Shown piece by piece: positions 35,319 through 45,290 of a DNA stretch of 64,000 nucleotides; the first letter of the stretch is position 1; every line of letters begins with the position of its first letter. The stretch spans positions 62,001 through 126,000 of the forward strand of contig CACDWG010000002.1 in the NCBI GenBank assembly GCA_902556425.1. The letters run 5' to 3'. Below the pieces are notes generated by a model, which worked only from the letters and a program-made list of their open reading frames with translations, did no database searches and was not told where the DNA came from. The translations under genes and the position numbers were made by a program. The DNA is from UBA4421 sp002704225 (GTDB lineage: Bacteria > Pseudomonadota > Gammaproteobacteria > Pseudomonadales > Azotimanducaceae).

Positions 35319-36842
35319 ATGAAAATCGGCATCGCCATGATGAGTCACGAAACCAATACCTTTTCACCTGTGATTACAGATCTCGACCGATTTTCTGCAG
35401 GACGCGGCGAACCCTTGCGTGGCGAGGCGGCGCTGAAGGCGTATCGCGGCACTGCGTCTTGTCTTGGCGGCTATATCGAGGTTGCTGACAAACAATCGGT
35501 TGACATCGAAATGGGCATCGCTGCGTCGGCACCGCCCAGCGGCCCGGTAGAGAACGCGGCATACGAATACATGTGCGCTGCAATCATCGAACTTGCCGGG
35601 CGGGTCGATGCACTACTGCTTGATCTGCACGGTGCCATGACGACAAAGAGCCACGAAGACGGCGAAGGCGAATTACTGCGTCGTATTCGGGCCGAAAACC
35701 CCAAGCTCCCTATCGCCATATCGTTAGATATGCATGCCAATATTACCGAACTGATGGTCAGCAACTGCGACGTGCTGACGGGCTATCACACCTACCCTCA
35801 TGTCGACATGGACAGCACAGCGGTGCGCGGCGCTAACGCGTTCTTTGCCATGTTACGGGGGGAAACGAAGCCTGTGCTGCGCTGGGGCAACGCGCCAATG
35901 CTGCCCCATGTGATGCGCCAAGGCACCGACGACGAACCGAACCGCAGTCTGCAAGCCAGGGCCATCGAATTAGAGCAGTCCGGCAGCCTTGGTGTCAGCG
36001 TGTTCACAGGTTTCCCCCACGCCGACATTTACGACGCGGGATTCAGCGTTGTTGCGATGACAGATGACGATGCAGATTCCGCTCAAGCGCAGGTCAATGA
36101 AATTCTCAGCCACGCTTGGGAGCAACGCGATGCCTTTGTCTATGAGATTGAAGCTCTGCCTGCTTCAATGCAGCGGGCTAAGGCTGCGGCCAGCGTTTCG
36201 GGCGACGGACCGGTTATTGTACTCGACCATTACGATAACACCGCATCTGGCGGCACCATGGACACCACTGAAGTCCTCAGTGCGGTATTGGACGCAGGCT
36301 TAGAGCGCGTAGCCGTTTTTGGTTTTTTTGACCCTGACGTTGTGGAACAAATGGCCGCCGCCGGTGTCGGCGCTTCGGTTACGGTGGAGCTTGGCGGTAA
36401 GCTGCCAATGCCTGCACTGACCGAGCAAAGCCGACCTTTAACGATCACCGGCGAAGTGAAACTTATCTCCAACGGCAAGTTCCAAGCTCAAGTTGCCATG
36501 GCCAGAGGGCTGACCATGAACATGGGCAAGTCTGCGGTCCTTAGTGTCGGCTCTGTGGATATCGCAATCATCTCACGGCATATCGAACCCTACGATCCCG
36601 AGTGTTTCCGCTGCTTGGGTATGGAGCCTAAAGCCTATGAGTACGTCATGCTGAAAAGCCGAATTCACTACCGTGTCGGTTTCAAAGACATGGCCAAACA
36701 GGTGATTGAATGCGCAGGACGTGGGGTCTGCACATCGGATTATAGCCAACTGAATTTCGAAAACGTCCGTCGCCCTGTCTACCCTCTGGATCAAGACGGC
36801 GGCGGTGCAAACGAAAGCTGGCCTCTACCGTTTACCGACTAA
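35319..36842 (+). CDS. M81 family metallopeptidase (MlrC/microcystinase C-like)
   Basis: 507 residues covering the whole M81/MlrC family. Conserved segments are the N-terminal IAMMSHETNTFSP, LLLDLHGAMTT, SLDMHANIT, GYHTYPHVDMDSTA and the C-terminal domain GPVIVLDHYDN; histidines and aspartates there supply the zinc site. MlrC of sphingomonads cleaves the linear peptide product of microcystin breakdown, but most homologues act on unknown peptides or lactams, and no mlrA/B/D genes are present. GGGAG precedes the ATG. Confidence 0.88.
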   Translation: MKIGIAMMSHETNTFSPVITDLDRFSAGRGEPLRGEAALKAYRGTASCLGGYIEVADKQSVDIEMGIAASAPPSGPVENAAYEYMCAAIIELAGRVDALLLDLHGAMTTKSHEDGEGELLRRIRAENPKLPIAISLDMHANITELMVSNCDVLTGYHTYPHVDMDSTAVRGANAFFAMLRGETKPVLRWGNAPMLPHVMRQGTDDEPNRSLQARAIELEQSGSLGVSVFTGFPHADIYDAGFSVVAMTDDDADSAQAQVNEILSHAWEQRDAFVYEIEALPASMQRAKAAASVSGDGPVIVLDHYDNTASGGTMDTTEVLSAVLDAGLERVAVFGFFDPDVVEQMAAAGVGASVTVELGGKLPMPALTEQSRPLTITGEVKLISNGKFQAQVAMARGLTMNMGKSAVLSVGSVDIAIISRHIEPYDPECFRCLGMEPKAYEYVMLKSRIHYRVGFKDMAKQVIECAGRGVCTSDYSQLNFENVRRPVYPLDQDGGGANESWPLPFTD

Positions 36843-36852
36843 CTTGCATCAA

Positions 36853-37878
36853 CTATTGAGATGCTTCTTGCAGGAGTTCCCGCTTCACTCTCGGTACAAC
36901 CTGGGTAAACAGCCGCTCCAGCGACTGACTCATGTCGCTGGCGCGCATACCTGGCGGCACCGCCATAGACACGATATCCGTAATGCCAAAGGTACGGACA
37001 AAGTGCTTTAACTCCTCGACGCAATGATCTACGTCCCCAACTATCCATGTCTGCGGAACCTGCTCACCCTTGCGCCCAAACCCCTCTCCGCTTTCTTCGA
37101 AGAACCGCCGATACAGTTGCATGCGGTAGCGCTCGGAGGTCCGCACGGGTTCCCAATCGCTGGCTTTGTCGTCGGTCACCAAAATACTGCGAATAATGCC
37201 GACGCGGTAATCCGCTGGGTTACGACCCGAATCTTGCAAAGCATTGACCCACGGATCGTAGGATTCCGCCTTGACGCCTTGAGGTAAAAAATGGGTATTG
37301 TAGTGCGCTGCTCTCAAAGCGCCGGCTTCGGACATGGCGGCGATCCAAAGCGGCGGTCCACCCTCTTGCACATAGCCAGGGGTGATCTTAATGTCTTCAA
37401 ATTGATAACGTTTTCCCGTGTAGCTGAACCGCTCACCGGTAAAACAACGCTGCAACACCTCAATGCCCTCATTCATCAAGGAAACGCGCCGCGCTATCGG
37501 CAGACCAAAGCCCCTGAACTCATGAGGGGCATAGCCCATACCGATACCCAAATCGACCCGTCCACCGGACAAATTATCGAGCACGGCAAGATCTTCAGCT
37601 AAACGAACCGGATGATTAAAAGGCATCAAGCAAATATCGGTACCAAAGCGTACCTGCTTGGTGACACTTGCCATGGACGCAGCCACGGGTACCCAGCTTG
37701 GTAAGTAGCCGTCGTCAACGAAGTGATGCTCGGTAAACCAAACCAGATCGGCACCAATTTCGTCGAGCCATTTCACTTGCTCGAGTATTTCGGCGTAAAG
37801 ACGTTGGTCACTGACGCCAGAGTCTGGGGGATTCCTAAAGTCGTAGGAAACGCCTACCCGCAATGTTGGTTTTGCCAT
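36853..37878 (-). CDS. LLM-class flavin-dependent oxidoreductase
   Basis: 341 residues of the bacterial luciferase-like TIM-barrel family. Visible are WFTEHHFVDDGYLPSW, FGTDICLMPFNHPVRLAED, the family-typical LDNLSGGRVDLGIGMGY and the C-terminal VPQTWIVGDVDHCVEEL. It would use reduced FMN or F420 to oxygenate or oxidise an unknown substrate. AGGAG precedes ATG 37878. It converges with the M81 gene, with ten bases between stops. Confidence 0.88.
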   Translation of the reverse strand: MAKPTLRVGVSYDFRNPPDSGVSDQRLYAEILEQVKWLDEIGADLVWFTEHHFVDDGYLPSWVPVAASMASVTKQVRFGTDICLMPFNHPVRLAEDLAVLDNLSGGRVDLGIGMGYAPHEFRGFGLPIARRVSLMNEGIEVLQRCFTGERFSYTGKRYQFEDIKITPGYVQEGGPPLWIAAMSEAGALRAAHYNTHFLPQGVKAESYDPWVNALQDSGRNPADYRVGIIRSILVTDDKASDWEPVRTSERYRMQLYRRFFEESGEGFGRKGEQVPQTWIVGDVDHCVEELKHFVRTFGITDIVSMAVPPGMRASDMSQSLERLFTQVVPRVKRELLQEASQ

Positions 37879-38352
37879 GTTCTCATCTCCTCTCGTGCTT
37901 CGGTTCGCTCACAATCATGGAGAGCGGGAATCCCGCGCCCTAGGCTAGAGCCGGACTAAGCATACGATGTCCGCAGTAGACATTTCGCTCGTTAAAACAG
38001 AAACGAAGTCGACGCGAACACTCGGCGCATGTGCTGTCATAAGGCACTCCGCGTTTCACAAGACCTCGCGCTGCTCGCTTCAGCATGACCCGGAACACTC
38101 CTCCCTTTAGCAACAAGGCCTCATGCCGCGCTCCATTTCCTGCGCGAAAACTTTACACCGTCGACGCTAATGCGACGACCACCAAGTCGAATGTCTTCAA
38201 TCATCGATCGAAATCCTAAACCTTGTTTATTGAGCCAATATCTGGCCGCCGGGAAACCACTGAACTGCCTATGCCCCAAGGGCCTTGGTTGCATCAGTCG
38301 CTCCTCTGAAGCATCTTTGGTCTCTCATTCTTATCGAAGAAGACGAAAAACA
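37879..38352. other. Intergenic stretch between divergent genes, nothing coding
   Basis: About 470 bases between the LLM gene and the cyclase-family gene. A short GC palindrome (GCGGGAATCCCGC near 37924) is present. Upstream ORF extension of the cyclase to 38170 lacks a signal peptide and is not supported. Confidence 0.45.
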
Positions 38353-39372
38353 ATGACAAACGCTACACGAACCCTCATGTACATCACATTGTGCTCAGCT
38401 TCGCTGCACAGTTTGGCTCAAGATTCCTTACCCGCGCTAAAAAGCGATGCGCCAGTGATAACGATTCCCGCCTATCAGGCGCTATTCGATTCATCTAAAC
38501 GTTGGGGCGAGTTCGGCGAAGACGATGAGCTCGGCGCTCTCAATCTAATAACGGCACAAACACGCGTCGATGCGGCGGCTCTCGTCGCAACCGGCGAAAG
38601 CGTTAGCTTAGCTAATCCGATGAGTAAATCTGCATCCGGCAACTTCATTGAACCGCTCGGGCACACAACATTTGTCTTTGATTTGCCGCCGGAATTCGAT
38701 GCAGGTGAATCAGCCGCTGGTGATGTCTTCAACATCAACTACCACGGAGGCATCCACTCACACATGGATGGCGTTGCCCACTTCGGCTGGCGCGGAAAAC
38801 TGTACAACGGTTTTGACTTTGCGCCTAAGGAAGATGGCTTCGCACACGTTGGCGTGGAACATATCGCAGCCCATGGCATCTTCGGTCGTGGGGTTTTGGT
38901 TGATCTGCCGCGTTTGTACGCTGTGGATTACCTTGAACCGGGCGCACAAATCACCGCAGAACATTTAGAAGCATGGGAAGCGTCTACGGACACGAAAATT
39001 CGGAGCGGCGACATCCTATTGCTGCGGGTAGGCCGCTGGCAACTCGCTGCATTGAAACCCGGCTATGATGCGCTGGAGGCCACCGCAGGGTTGCACGCTT
39101 CCATCGGCCCTTGGCTGAAAGAGCGTGGTGTGGCGGCCATTGGCTGCGACGCGATCAGTGATGTCATGCCAAGCGGAGTTGAAGGGGTATTCAACCCCGT
39201 ACATACGCTCGCCAACGCAGCACTCGGCATGCCAATCTTTGACCATTTACAGCTGGATCAAGTCGCCGAAACGGCATCACGCTTGGGTAGGCAAACGTTT
39301 TTGTTTACCGCGACACCTCTGAACATCGAAGGTGCTACCGGATCACCCTTAACACCACTGGCAATCTTCTAG
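38353..39372 (+). CDS. Cyclase/kynurenine formamidase-like hydrolase, secreted
   Basis: 339 residues of the cyclase family (PF04199) with a signal peptide (residues about 1-23, ending near SLAQ). The metal motif is seen in YHGGIHSHMDGVAHF (near residue 135), corresponding to HxGTHxDxxxH, and DIAxxR-like DILLLRVG follows. Members hydrolyse N-formylkynurenine, isatin or related amides and lactones; the periplasmic location and long form fit the uncharacterised subgroup. ATG 38353 has only a weak GAAGA upstream. Confidence 0.83.
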   Translation: MTNATRTLMYITLCSASLHSLAQDSLPALKSDAPVITIPAYQALFDSSKRWGEFGEDDELGALNLITAQTRVDAAALVATGESVSLANPMSKSASGNFIEPLGHTTFVFDLPPEFDAGESAAGDVFNINYHGGIHSHMDGVAHFGWRGKLYNGFDFAPKEDGFAHVGVEHIAAHGIFGRGVLVDLPRLYAVDYLEPGAQITAEHLEAWEASTDTKIRSGDILLLRVGRWQLAALKPGYDALEATAGLHASIGPWLKERGVAAIGCDAISDVMPSGVEGVFNPVHTLANAALGMPIFDHLQLDQVAETASRLGRQTFLFTATPLNIEGATGSPLTPLAIF

Positions 39373-39606
39373 GATTGCCAGATTTTCTTCGAACAACAGC
39401 AAGAGAATCTCTGGTTAGGAGTACCCCCTAAATCACCTTCTGTTGCGCCCTTTTGTGGTCAGCATCTTCAGAGAGCCTTGATGCGGCTGCTGTTGATGTA
39501 TTGCACTGAGGAATGAGATCGAACTAACCTCTGGAGCGTCGCGTCGGTACGGTGTTGGCTCAACCCCTTGACGAAGCGACCCCACCGTTAACGAGAGGAA
39601 ATTGGC

Positions 39607-39981
39607 ATGGCCCTTAATCAAGCAGAACGTGATTTGCTGTTCAAACAATTTGGGCGGGCTTTTTTTAAGCAAGATCTCGACGCTCTATACGACGTTGTGA
39701 CCAAGAACTTCACCTATTCTATCGTCGTCAATAATGAGACCAGAGTCATGCGCACTCGAGACGAAGTGGCCGATTTTTTTGAAGAGCGTAACGCCAGCCA
39801 ACAAGATGTCAGGTTTGAGGATGTTGTCTTTCACCACGCCCCAGATGCCACCTTCATGACTTACCGGGTCACAGGAACCGATTTAACGAACAACGAACGC
39901 TTTGAGAGAGTCGGCGTGGAGAGGTACACATTCGACAACGGACGGATTGCCGAAAAAGATGTCTATAGCAGGCCTGTCTAG
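39607..39981 (+). CDS. SnoaL/NTF2-like protein
   Basis: 124 residues, one cone-shaped NTF2-like fold: helical N-terminus (LLFKQFGRAFFKQDLDALY), then VTKNFTYSIVV and a final sheet ending in YTFDNGRIAEKDVY. Family members are small cyclases, isomerases or binding proteins. ATG 39607 follows GAGAGGAAA. It stands alone after a 234-base gap and cannot be assigned a substrate. Confidence 0.7.
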   Translation: MALNQAERDLLFKQFGRAFFKQDLDALYDVVTKNFTYSIVVNNETRVMRTRDEVADFFEERNASQQDVRFEDVVFHHAPDATFMTYRVTGTDLTNNERFERVGVERYTFDNGRIAEKDVYSRPV

Positions 39982-40045
39982 CGTTTAGAGCTGCCACCCA
40001 GCGGATACGATTCACGCCGCCAGATTCCATACGATGAGCCTCATG

Positions 40046-40768
40046 CTAGCGTGCGTACAGTTTCTTATTTCGTAGATGGAATGCTGCGCCGTTGGTGTCA
40101 TTCAAAATAGAGCGTGCGCCAAATATATTTTCTTTTTGAACACCAAACTGCTTTCTGTTTACCGCCAAGGGTGCGAGTTCCTCAGCCTTTCTGACGGCGT
40201 GAGCCAGCAGCGTATCGCTTGAGGCAATCTCATTGACCACGCCGGCTTCTAGCGCATCCGGCCCACCCCATCGTCTGGCCAACTGCACCGATTCGTAAAA
40301 CACATGGGCGGGCAGCTTATGACGAAACAGCGACAGTTCAGGCCCAGGAATCACCATGCCAAGTTGAATTTCGTTGGCACACAGATACCCGCGATCCTGC
40401 CTCATGATTCGATAGTCATGGCACAGCGCAAACATGAAGCCTGCGCCAAAGGCGTGGCCGTTTACAGCCGCTATGGTCGGCACGGGCAATGTGATCATGC
40501 GACTCATGAATTCCATAAAATAGAAGGCGTTTGGATCTCCTGCGTCAACATGGCTCTCTGGCGCGTTACGCCAATCCAGATCGAGACCATTCGAATAAAA
40601 CTTCTCGCTTGCTCCCGTTGTAACCAAGGCCGCTGCTCCTGAGCTACCCTCTACCTCATCGAGCGCTAACGTGAGGTCGTCTACGAGAGCCGTGTTCCAG
40701 CGATTTTCCCCGGCATCCATGGTAAGAACGAAAACATCCCCCGACTTATCAAGCGTTACACGACTCAC
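40046..40768 (-). CDS. Enoyl-CoA hydratase/isomerase family protein
   Basis: 240 residues of the crotonase fold. Recognisable are NRWNTALVDDL, KFYSNGLDLDW (oxyanion loop) and VNGHAFGAGFMFALCHDYRIM. The family glutamate is seen in NEIQLGMVIPG, resembling eukaryotic-type Delta3,Delta2-enoyl-CoA isomerases. Start is GTG 40768 with AGGAGA six bases upstream. It probably acts in fatty acid or related acyl-CoA breakdown. Confidence 0.86.
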   Translation of the reverse strand: MSRVTLDKSGDVFVLTMDAGENRWNTALVDDLTLALDEVEGSSGAAALVTTGASEKFYSNGLDLDWRNAPESHVDAGDPNAFYFMEFMSRMITLPVPTIAAVNGHAFGAGFMFALCHDYRIMRQDRGYLCANEIQLGMVIPGPELSLFRHKLPAHVFYESVQLARRWGGPDALEAGVVNEIASSDTLLAHAVRKAEELAPLAVNRKQFGVQKENIFGARSILNDTNGAAFHLRNKKLYAR

Positions 40769-40851
40769 AGCTGTCTCCTTTCGAATTCAAAATACATCTA
40801 ATCTCTCCGCCCCACAGGCCTCTCGGCCAGAGGAGCGCCCTACTCACTGGG

Positions 40852-41880
40852 TTAGGCCGCCGCAATCGTTGGTCCGGGGCCTCGGATACCGCGCCGCAAC
40901 GCGGCATGTTCTCGAGTCACTGAGCGAGCCCCGTGTAAGTTGATCCACATGCGATAAAGCATTCGCTTTTTTGCCTCGTCAGCTGCGTCGTGATACTTAT
41001 CCCGCCGGTGCATCACCGCCAGATTGTTGATAAAAATCACGTCACCGGGTTCCTGTTTGAAGGTCAGCTGCATCGACGGGTCATTCGCTATGGTTTCAAT
41101 ACAGGCCAGTGCGTCCCGCTCGGTTTCGCTAAACGCTTGCCCTGAGACCTCTGCGGCAAGCTCCGCCAGCTGGATGTTGAGCCATGTACTCATCGCCCCA
41201 TCATGCCAAGCAAAGACCGGTATCCGAGTTTGTTGGACGCTACCGAGTTTTTTTATCGATTCGTGGTCACCTTTTTCTTTGCGCGAATACAAAGGAAACC
41301 CTTGCATCAACGCATCAAGATACTGCGGGTGATGGGTCAGGATTTCGTTATACAGCGCAAACAGGCTTACCAAACCGTTGCCGCCGCCCTCGGGCGCCTG
41401 ATGGATACAGCTCATGCCGATGCAATCGCCACCATCGCAGTGAAAGCGAAGTTCATCGTTACTCTCATAGCCGCGAGTATCCACCCCGCGCTCTGCGCCG
41501 GCAAAGCGATCGGCGACAATACTCAGAACCTCACCTCTGGCGTTCTGCATTACGGGTTCGCCAATGCCGTTGCCGATAATCCAGAACACCCGACGCAGTC
41601 GCTCGGCATCACTGGCTTCAAGCCCCCGGAGCAGCACAAAACCCTTGCCCATCGCCAGTTCCTCACGAGCCGTCTCCAGCAATTTATCAACAGCGGGCGT
41701 CATGATCTGCCGCCTATCCGCCTCCAGCCAGCCTTTGTCATCGGCTGGCAAAGCGTCGGCCATATCATGCAAGGCGCTTATCTCGAGGGCGGATAGGTGT
41801 GTTGTCCAATCGGATTCGGCTAACTCAGCACCACGCCATGCTCGCGTATCGACAATCGGTTGTCCTGCAATGTCGGTCAT
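40852..41880 (-). CDS. TauD/TfdA family 2-oxoglutarate-dependent dioxygenase
   Basis: 342 residues. The Fe(II) facial triad is visible as HxD in LRFHCDGGDCIGM (near residue 148) and the distal histidine in LAVMHRRDKY, with the 2-oxoglutarate arginine in the following KKRMLYRMW. Homologues hydroxylate sulfonates, phenoxyacids or carboxylic acids; this subgroup is uncharacterised. It is separated by 83 bases from the enoyl-CoA hydratase on the same strand and may be cotranscribed. Confidence 0.87.
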   Translation of the reverse strand: MTDIAGQPIVDTRAWRGAELAESDWTTHLSALEISALHDMADALPADDKGWLEADRRQIMTPAVDKLLETAREELAMGKGFVLLRGLEASDAERLRRVFWIIGNGIGEPVMQNARGEVLSIVADRFAGAERGVDTRGYESNDELRFHCDGGDCIGMSCIHQAPEGGGNGLVSLFALYNEILTHHPQYLDALMQGFPLYSRKEKGDHESIKKLGSVQQTRIPVFAWHDGAMSTWLNIQLAELAAEVSGQAFSETERDALACIETIANDPSMQLTFKQEPGDVIFINNLAVMHRRDKYHDAADEAKKRMLYRMWINLHGARSVTREHAALRRGIRGPGPTIAAA

Positions 41881-42175
41881 ATCTGGTTCCTAAACACGAT
41901 GGGGAAAGCTCGACGATACCGCTGTTCAACGCAAATCAACACCCTGAGCCTGTCAACGTTTTAATACCGTAAACGGCACCGAGCTGAGAAACCCATAGGC
42001 AGCCAGACCTTACCAATGAACTGAAGATGATGTGTCGCTCGACGGCCGTGTTCTGGTGCCCAGTGGTCAGAGGTCAGTGGTCCGTCAGCACATGAAACGT
42101 CGCTGAACGTGCGACGTTGGAACGCGTCTTGACTCGCACTGTCGCCGGAACCGGAAAAACAAACGTGCGTCCCGA

Positions 42176-43411
42176 CTACTTGTTGTCGCCAATAAACCTA
42201 ATTGGGTCCGATGCAACTGATTCAGCAGCACTTTTTGTTGCGATAGCATTGCCTTCCAGCGTCTCCAGTCGCGCCAAATACAGCGCCAAATTTTTATGCA
42301 AATGACCGATCGCCGATTCAAACCGACCGAATCGATAATGGCTGTTTGCCCCCGACTCAATTGCCGCCTGAATATCGCAAACCACCTTCGCATCCTCTTT
42401 GTCACCAGTATCCGACAGAAACGCTACGTCCTTTTTGGCCCGAGCTAGCGCCTCATCTGAAGGTTCACCGCCATCGATGGTGGGGAGCGTTAGTCGATAG
42501 TTGAAGTATCGAGTACGCGTTGGCGACTCAGGCTCGGCAAAGCTCACACCGTAATGTTGTGCAAGACGGGTGACCGAGGTGAACGGAAAGATGCGGTTAA
42601 CCAATGTAACCATACGATCAAGTGACAGATTCTCCCGAGGGGCGTCGCGTAATGTTTCAATACGCCTAAAGGGATAACAAACCCGAACATTTGGCCCCTG
42701 CATTTCAACAACGTTTAGGTTGTCGTAGCCGTACGGAAAGAAGGATTCAGGATGTGTGGGCTTGATATGGTAGCCCTCGAGCGTCCCCTCTGCCGTCAAT
42801 TTCCAATTGATCTCTTCGACTTTTTCCTGGGTCTCAAAAATCACTTGGTCTGCTGACAACAAAGCGGGAAGGGACTCCAGCGCACCAAGGCCAATGGGTT
42901 CATCCTGCGTGACGAAGACCAAGCCACTTTGGACATCCACCGAGTGAACTGGTACCAAACCGTTGCTATCTTTATCGAGATCAGGAAAGCCATGCTCATG
43001 GGGCACATACTCTAAGCGCCCATCGAGTCGGTACGCCCAACCGTGATAATTGCAGCGAAAGATCTTCGTGCAGCCAGAGCCTTCCGCCAATTGCATACCA
43101 CGATGACGGCATGCATTGCGAAATGCACGGATCGTGCCTTGCATGTCTCGCACGACAACAATGGGGACGCCAGCCGAATGACGTGCCACATAGGAACCTG
43201 GCTCCGGCAGCGCGGCTACCGGGCAAAATGGAATCGGTAGTCGCCGCATCAACCGCCGTTCTGCGTCGAAACGTGTTTGTGAGGCGTAATGGTCAACGGG
43301 CTCGAACCACTCTTCATCACCCAGGTCGGTTGTGCCGTTATCAATATGATTGAGTATGTGATCTAGGAGTTCAGCGTCATTCCGCATGGTTCGTCGTCCA
43401 AAGTGAGTCAT
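42176..43411 (-). CDS. Rieske non-heme iron oxygenase, alpha subunit
   Basis: 411 residues. The Rieske [2Fe-2S] ligands are in NACRHRGMQL (CxH) and FRCNYHGWAYRLDG (CxxH), residues about 92-120. The catalytic domain holds the mononuclear iron histidines in EGTLEGYHIKPTHPESF (near residue 210). It would hydroxylate or demethylate an aromatic, alkaloid or quaternary amine substrate; the reductase partner is not adjacent. A second ATG at 43387 is an equally possible start. An AT-rich run (43455-43475) upstream may hold the promoter. Confidence 0.9.
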   Translation of the reverse strand: MTHFGRRTMRNDAELLDHILNHIDNGTTDLGDEEWFEPVDHYASQTRFDAERRLMRRLPIPFCPVAALPEPGSYVARHSAGVPIVVVRDMQGTIRAFRNACRHRGMQLAEGSGCTKIFRCNYHGWAYRLDGRLEYVPHEHGFPDLDKDSNGLVPVHSVDVQSGLVFVTQDEPIGLGALESLPALLSADQVIFETQEKVEEINWKLTAEGTLEGYHIKPTHPESFFPYGYDNLNVVEMQGPNVRVCYPFRRIETLRDAPRENLSLDRMVTLVNRIFPFTSVTRLAQHYGVSFAEPESPTRTRYFNYRLTLPTIDGGEPSDEALARAKKDVAFLSDTGDKEDAKVVCDIQAAIESGANSHYRFGRFESAIGHLHKNLALYLARLETLEGNAIATKSAAESVASDPIRFIGDNK

Positions 43412-43525
43412 TAGTCAGTGTTTTTCGCAGTACCACGATACCGCGAGCCCTTATTATATAAAATATAGAATAAAGGCGCTATCTTTCGACATCTGCTCTG
43501 AAGTCCGTTGATTGGATGCTTGGCT

Positions 43526-43900
43526 CTATTTGGGCTTACGTGCCACCACTTTGATTTCAGCCCTTGCACCCGGAATGACCAGTTCTGTGATGCCGATCCA
43601 AGTAGAGGCCGGGTAGGGTTCTTTGATGAACTCGTCCTTCGCCTTACCCATGGCTCGCGCATTTTTTTGCAGATCTACCAGGTAGATTGTGGTGTCAATA
43701 ATGTCTTCGTAGCCCACACCCGCTGCAGCGAGAGTCTCACCCAAGGAAGCCCATGCGTTTCTGAACTCCTCTTCTGCCGAATCACCGTGACCCACAACAC
43801 CGGAGAAGAAAATCAAGTCTTCGTGTTGCACCGCTGGAGCAAAATGCCAGGAGTTGTACGTTTCTTGAGCCGATGCTGGAACGATCACATTTATGGACAT
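43526..43900 (-). CDS. RidA family protein
   Basis: 124 residues, standard RidA/YjgF length, with QHEDLIFFSGVVG, AGVGYEDIIDTTIYLVDL and the terminal PASTWIGITELVIPGARAEI carrying the conserved arginine. RidA proteins deaminate reactive enamine/imine intermediates. The chosen ATG 43900 gives the canonical N-terminus; an upstream extension to 44254 is unsupported. Confidence 0.86.
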   Translation of the reverse strand: MSINVIVPASAQETYNSWHFAPAVQHEDLIFFSGVVGHGDSAEEEFRNAWASLGETLAAAGVGYEDIIDTTIYLVDLQKNARAMGKAKDEFIKEPYPASTWIGITELVIPGARAEIKVVARKPK

Positions 43901-44180
43901 GGGTAGTTCTCTGTCTTGCTTGGGGTCTCTCGATTGTCGCAAGTAGCACACGCTCTGCCAATACCAATAAAACGCCCGCTCAATCGTTGATCTGCAGGCG
44001 GTGGCGACACCCGCCTGCCACTCCCTGAAACACACCAAGAGCAATTCATTGGGAGGTAGAACAACCTGTTGATCTAAACGCGTTGACTGCCAAGTGTCTC
44101 TTGGGGTTAAGGTAGGTGGGCTTGTTAGCAGCGCTCGATAACGCGAGCTCATTTGATTTGCTTGTAACAGGAGGCCTTGA

Positions 44181-44588
44181 ATGAAATTCATGATCGCGGG
44201 TTCACTTTTAACACTGATGACCTCTGCTGGCTGGGCTGAGCGTTGGGAATGCAAACAACTCAGGGACGTGATCCTCAGCCCGCCCTACTACGTGGACCAA
44301 GAAGAAACAGATGTAACGTTTGCGATTGAAGTTGGCAATGGCGAGATCGAGGTACTGCCTGACGCCATTGACGTGTTTCTATGTGGTCCCGATGGTTGCC
44401 GTCAGCCGCTTTCTGCTCAGGATTTTCTCATCAAGGGCGAGAACGAAGGCAGCACATTCATATTGAGTTCCGTCGGCAGCCAGCTCGGTTTTCGGTCGAC
44501 CTACTCTGTGACCTCAAAACCGAGCGTTGGCGAGACGATGATCCAGATGGGGGTCTGTTCACCGTTGGAGGGACAGTCATCGCAATGA
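44181..44588 (+). CDS. Secreted hypothetical protein
   Basis: Unrecognised 135-residue protein with a signal peptide (MKFMIAGSLLTLMTSAGWA), then beta-rich sequence with four cysteines in the mature part that could pair. The ribosome site AGGAGG at spacing six is ideal. It may be cotranscribed with the cytochrome b561 gene 119 bases later. Confidence 0.65.
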   Translation: MKFMIAGSLLTLMTSAGWAERWECKQLRDVILSPPYYVDQEETDVTFAIEVGNGEIEVLPDAIDVFLCGPDGCRQPLSAQDFLIKGENEGSTFILSSVGSQLGFRSTYSVTSKPSVGETMIQMGVCSPLEGQSSQ

Positions 44589-44707
44589 GACAAATCGTCG
44601 CAGGTCTTGTCTTACCGTCGTTCGCCCCCGCTCTTCGAGGAATATCGGTTAGCACTTGATGGAAAACCCATGGCAAGACCCCCCAAAATGTCAGTCCGTG
44701 GCCCTCG

Positions 44708-45220
44708 GTGAATAAATCACCCGACGCCATCAGGCCGCATGGCCCCGCCGCAAAGACCCTCCATTGGGGCTTCATCGCCGTCTTCCTCTATGCCCTCTCT
44801 AAACAGTTGGATGATCTGGAGGAACTTGCAGACCGCGCCCTGCTTCAGTACGAAATGGTGTTCGCCAGCGCCTTCCTCGTCCTGTTAGTCGCTCGCTTTT
44901 GGTATATGCGCACACGCAATGCCTCTGCGCTGCCTGCCGCAGCACCAAAACGCATACGAATCGCCTCTCAAATCGTTCACTTGGGTATGTATTTCTGCTT
45001 AGCAATGATCCCACTGACAGGCTTGGGCATTGGGGGGCTGTATTGGAGTGGCATCCAAGCCGGCGATTGGATGGCAGGTTTGTTACTGGCCCACGAAATT
45101 TTTGCCAACACGGTGCTTTTCCTTATCTGCGCGCACATTGCCGCGGCGTTCTATCACCGCAAATGCCGTGACGGCGTCTGGAACAGCATGGTGCCCTTTT
45201 TGCGAGAACCCAGGGAATAA
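44708..45220 (+). CDS. Cytochrome b561-like membrane protein
   Basis: 170 residues with four membrane helices. A histidine in AKTLHWGFIAVFLYA (helix 1), one in ASQIVHLGMYFCLAMIPLTG (helix 3) and one or more in helix 4 (LLAHEIFANTVLFLICAHIAAAFYHR) provide bis-histidine heme ligation as in CybB. It would pass electrons from quinol. Start is GTG 44708. Confidence 0.83.
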   Translation: MNKSPDAIRPHGPAAKTLHWGFIAVFLYALSKQLDDLEELADRALLQYEMVFASAFLVLLVARFWYMRTRNASALPAAAPKRIRIASQIVHLGMYFCLAMIPLTGLGIGGLYWSGIQAGDWMAGLLLAHEIFANTVLFLICAHIAAAFYHRKCRDGVWNSMVPFLREPRE

Positions 45221-45290
45221 ACGCACCTGCAGAGTCTTCCGTCGATGGAATCAAGGATGCCCAATCGCGGATGGTAGAATGAGCGCTTCA

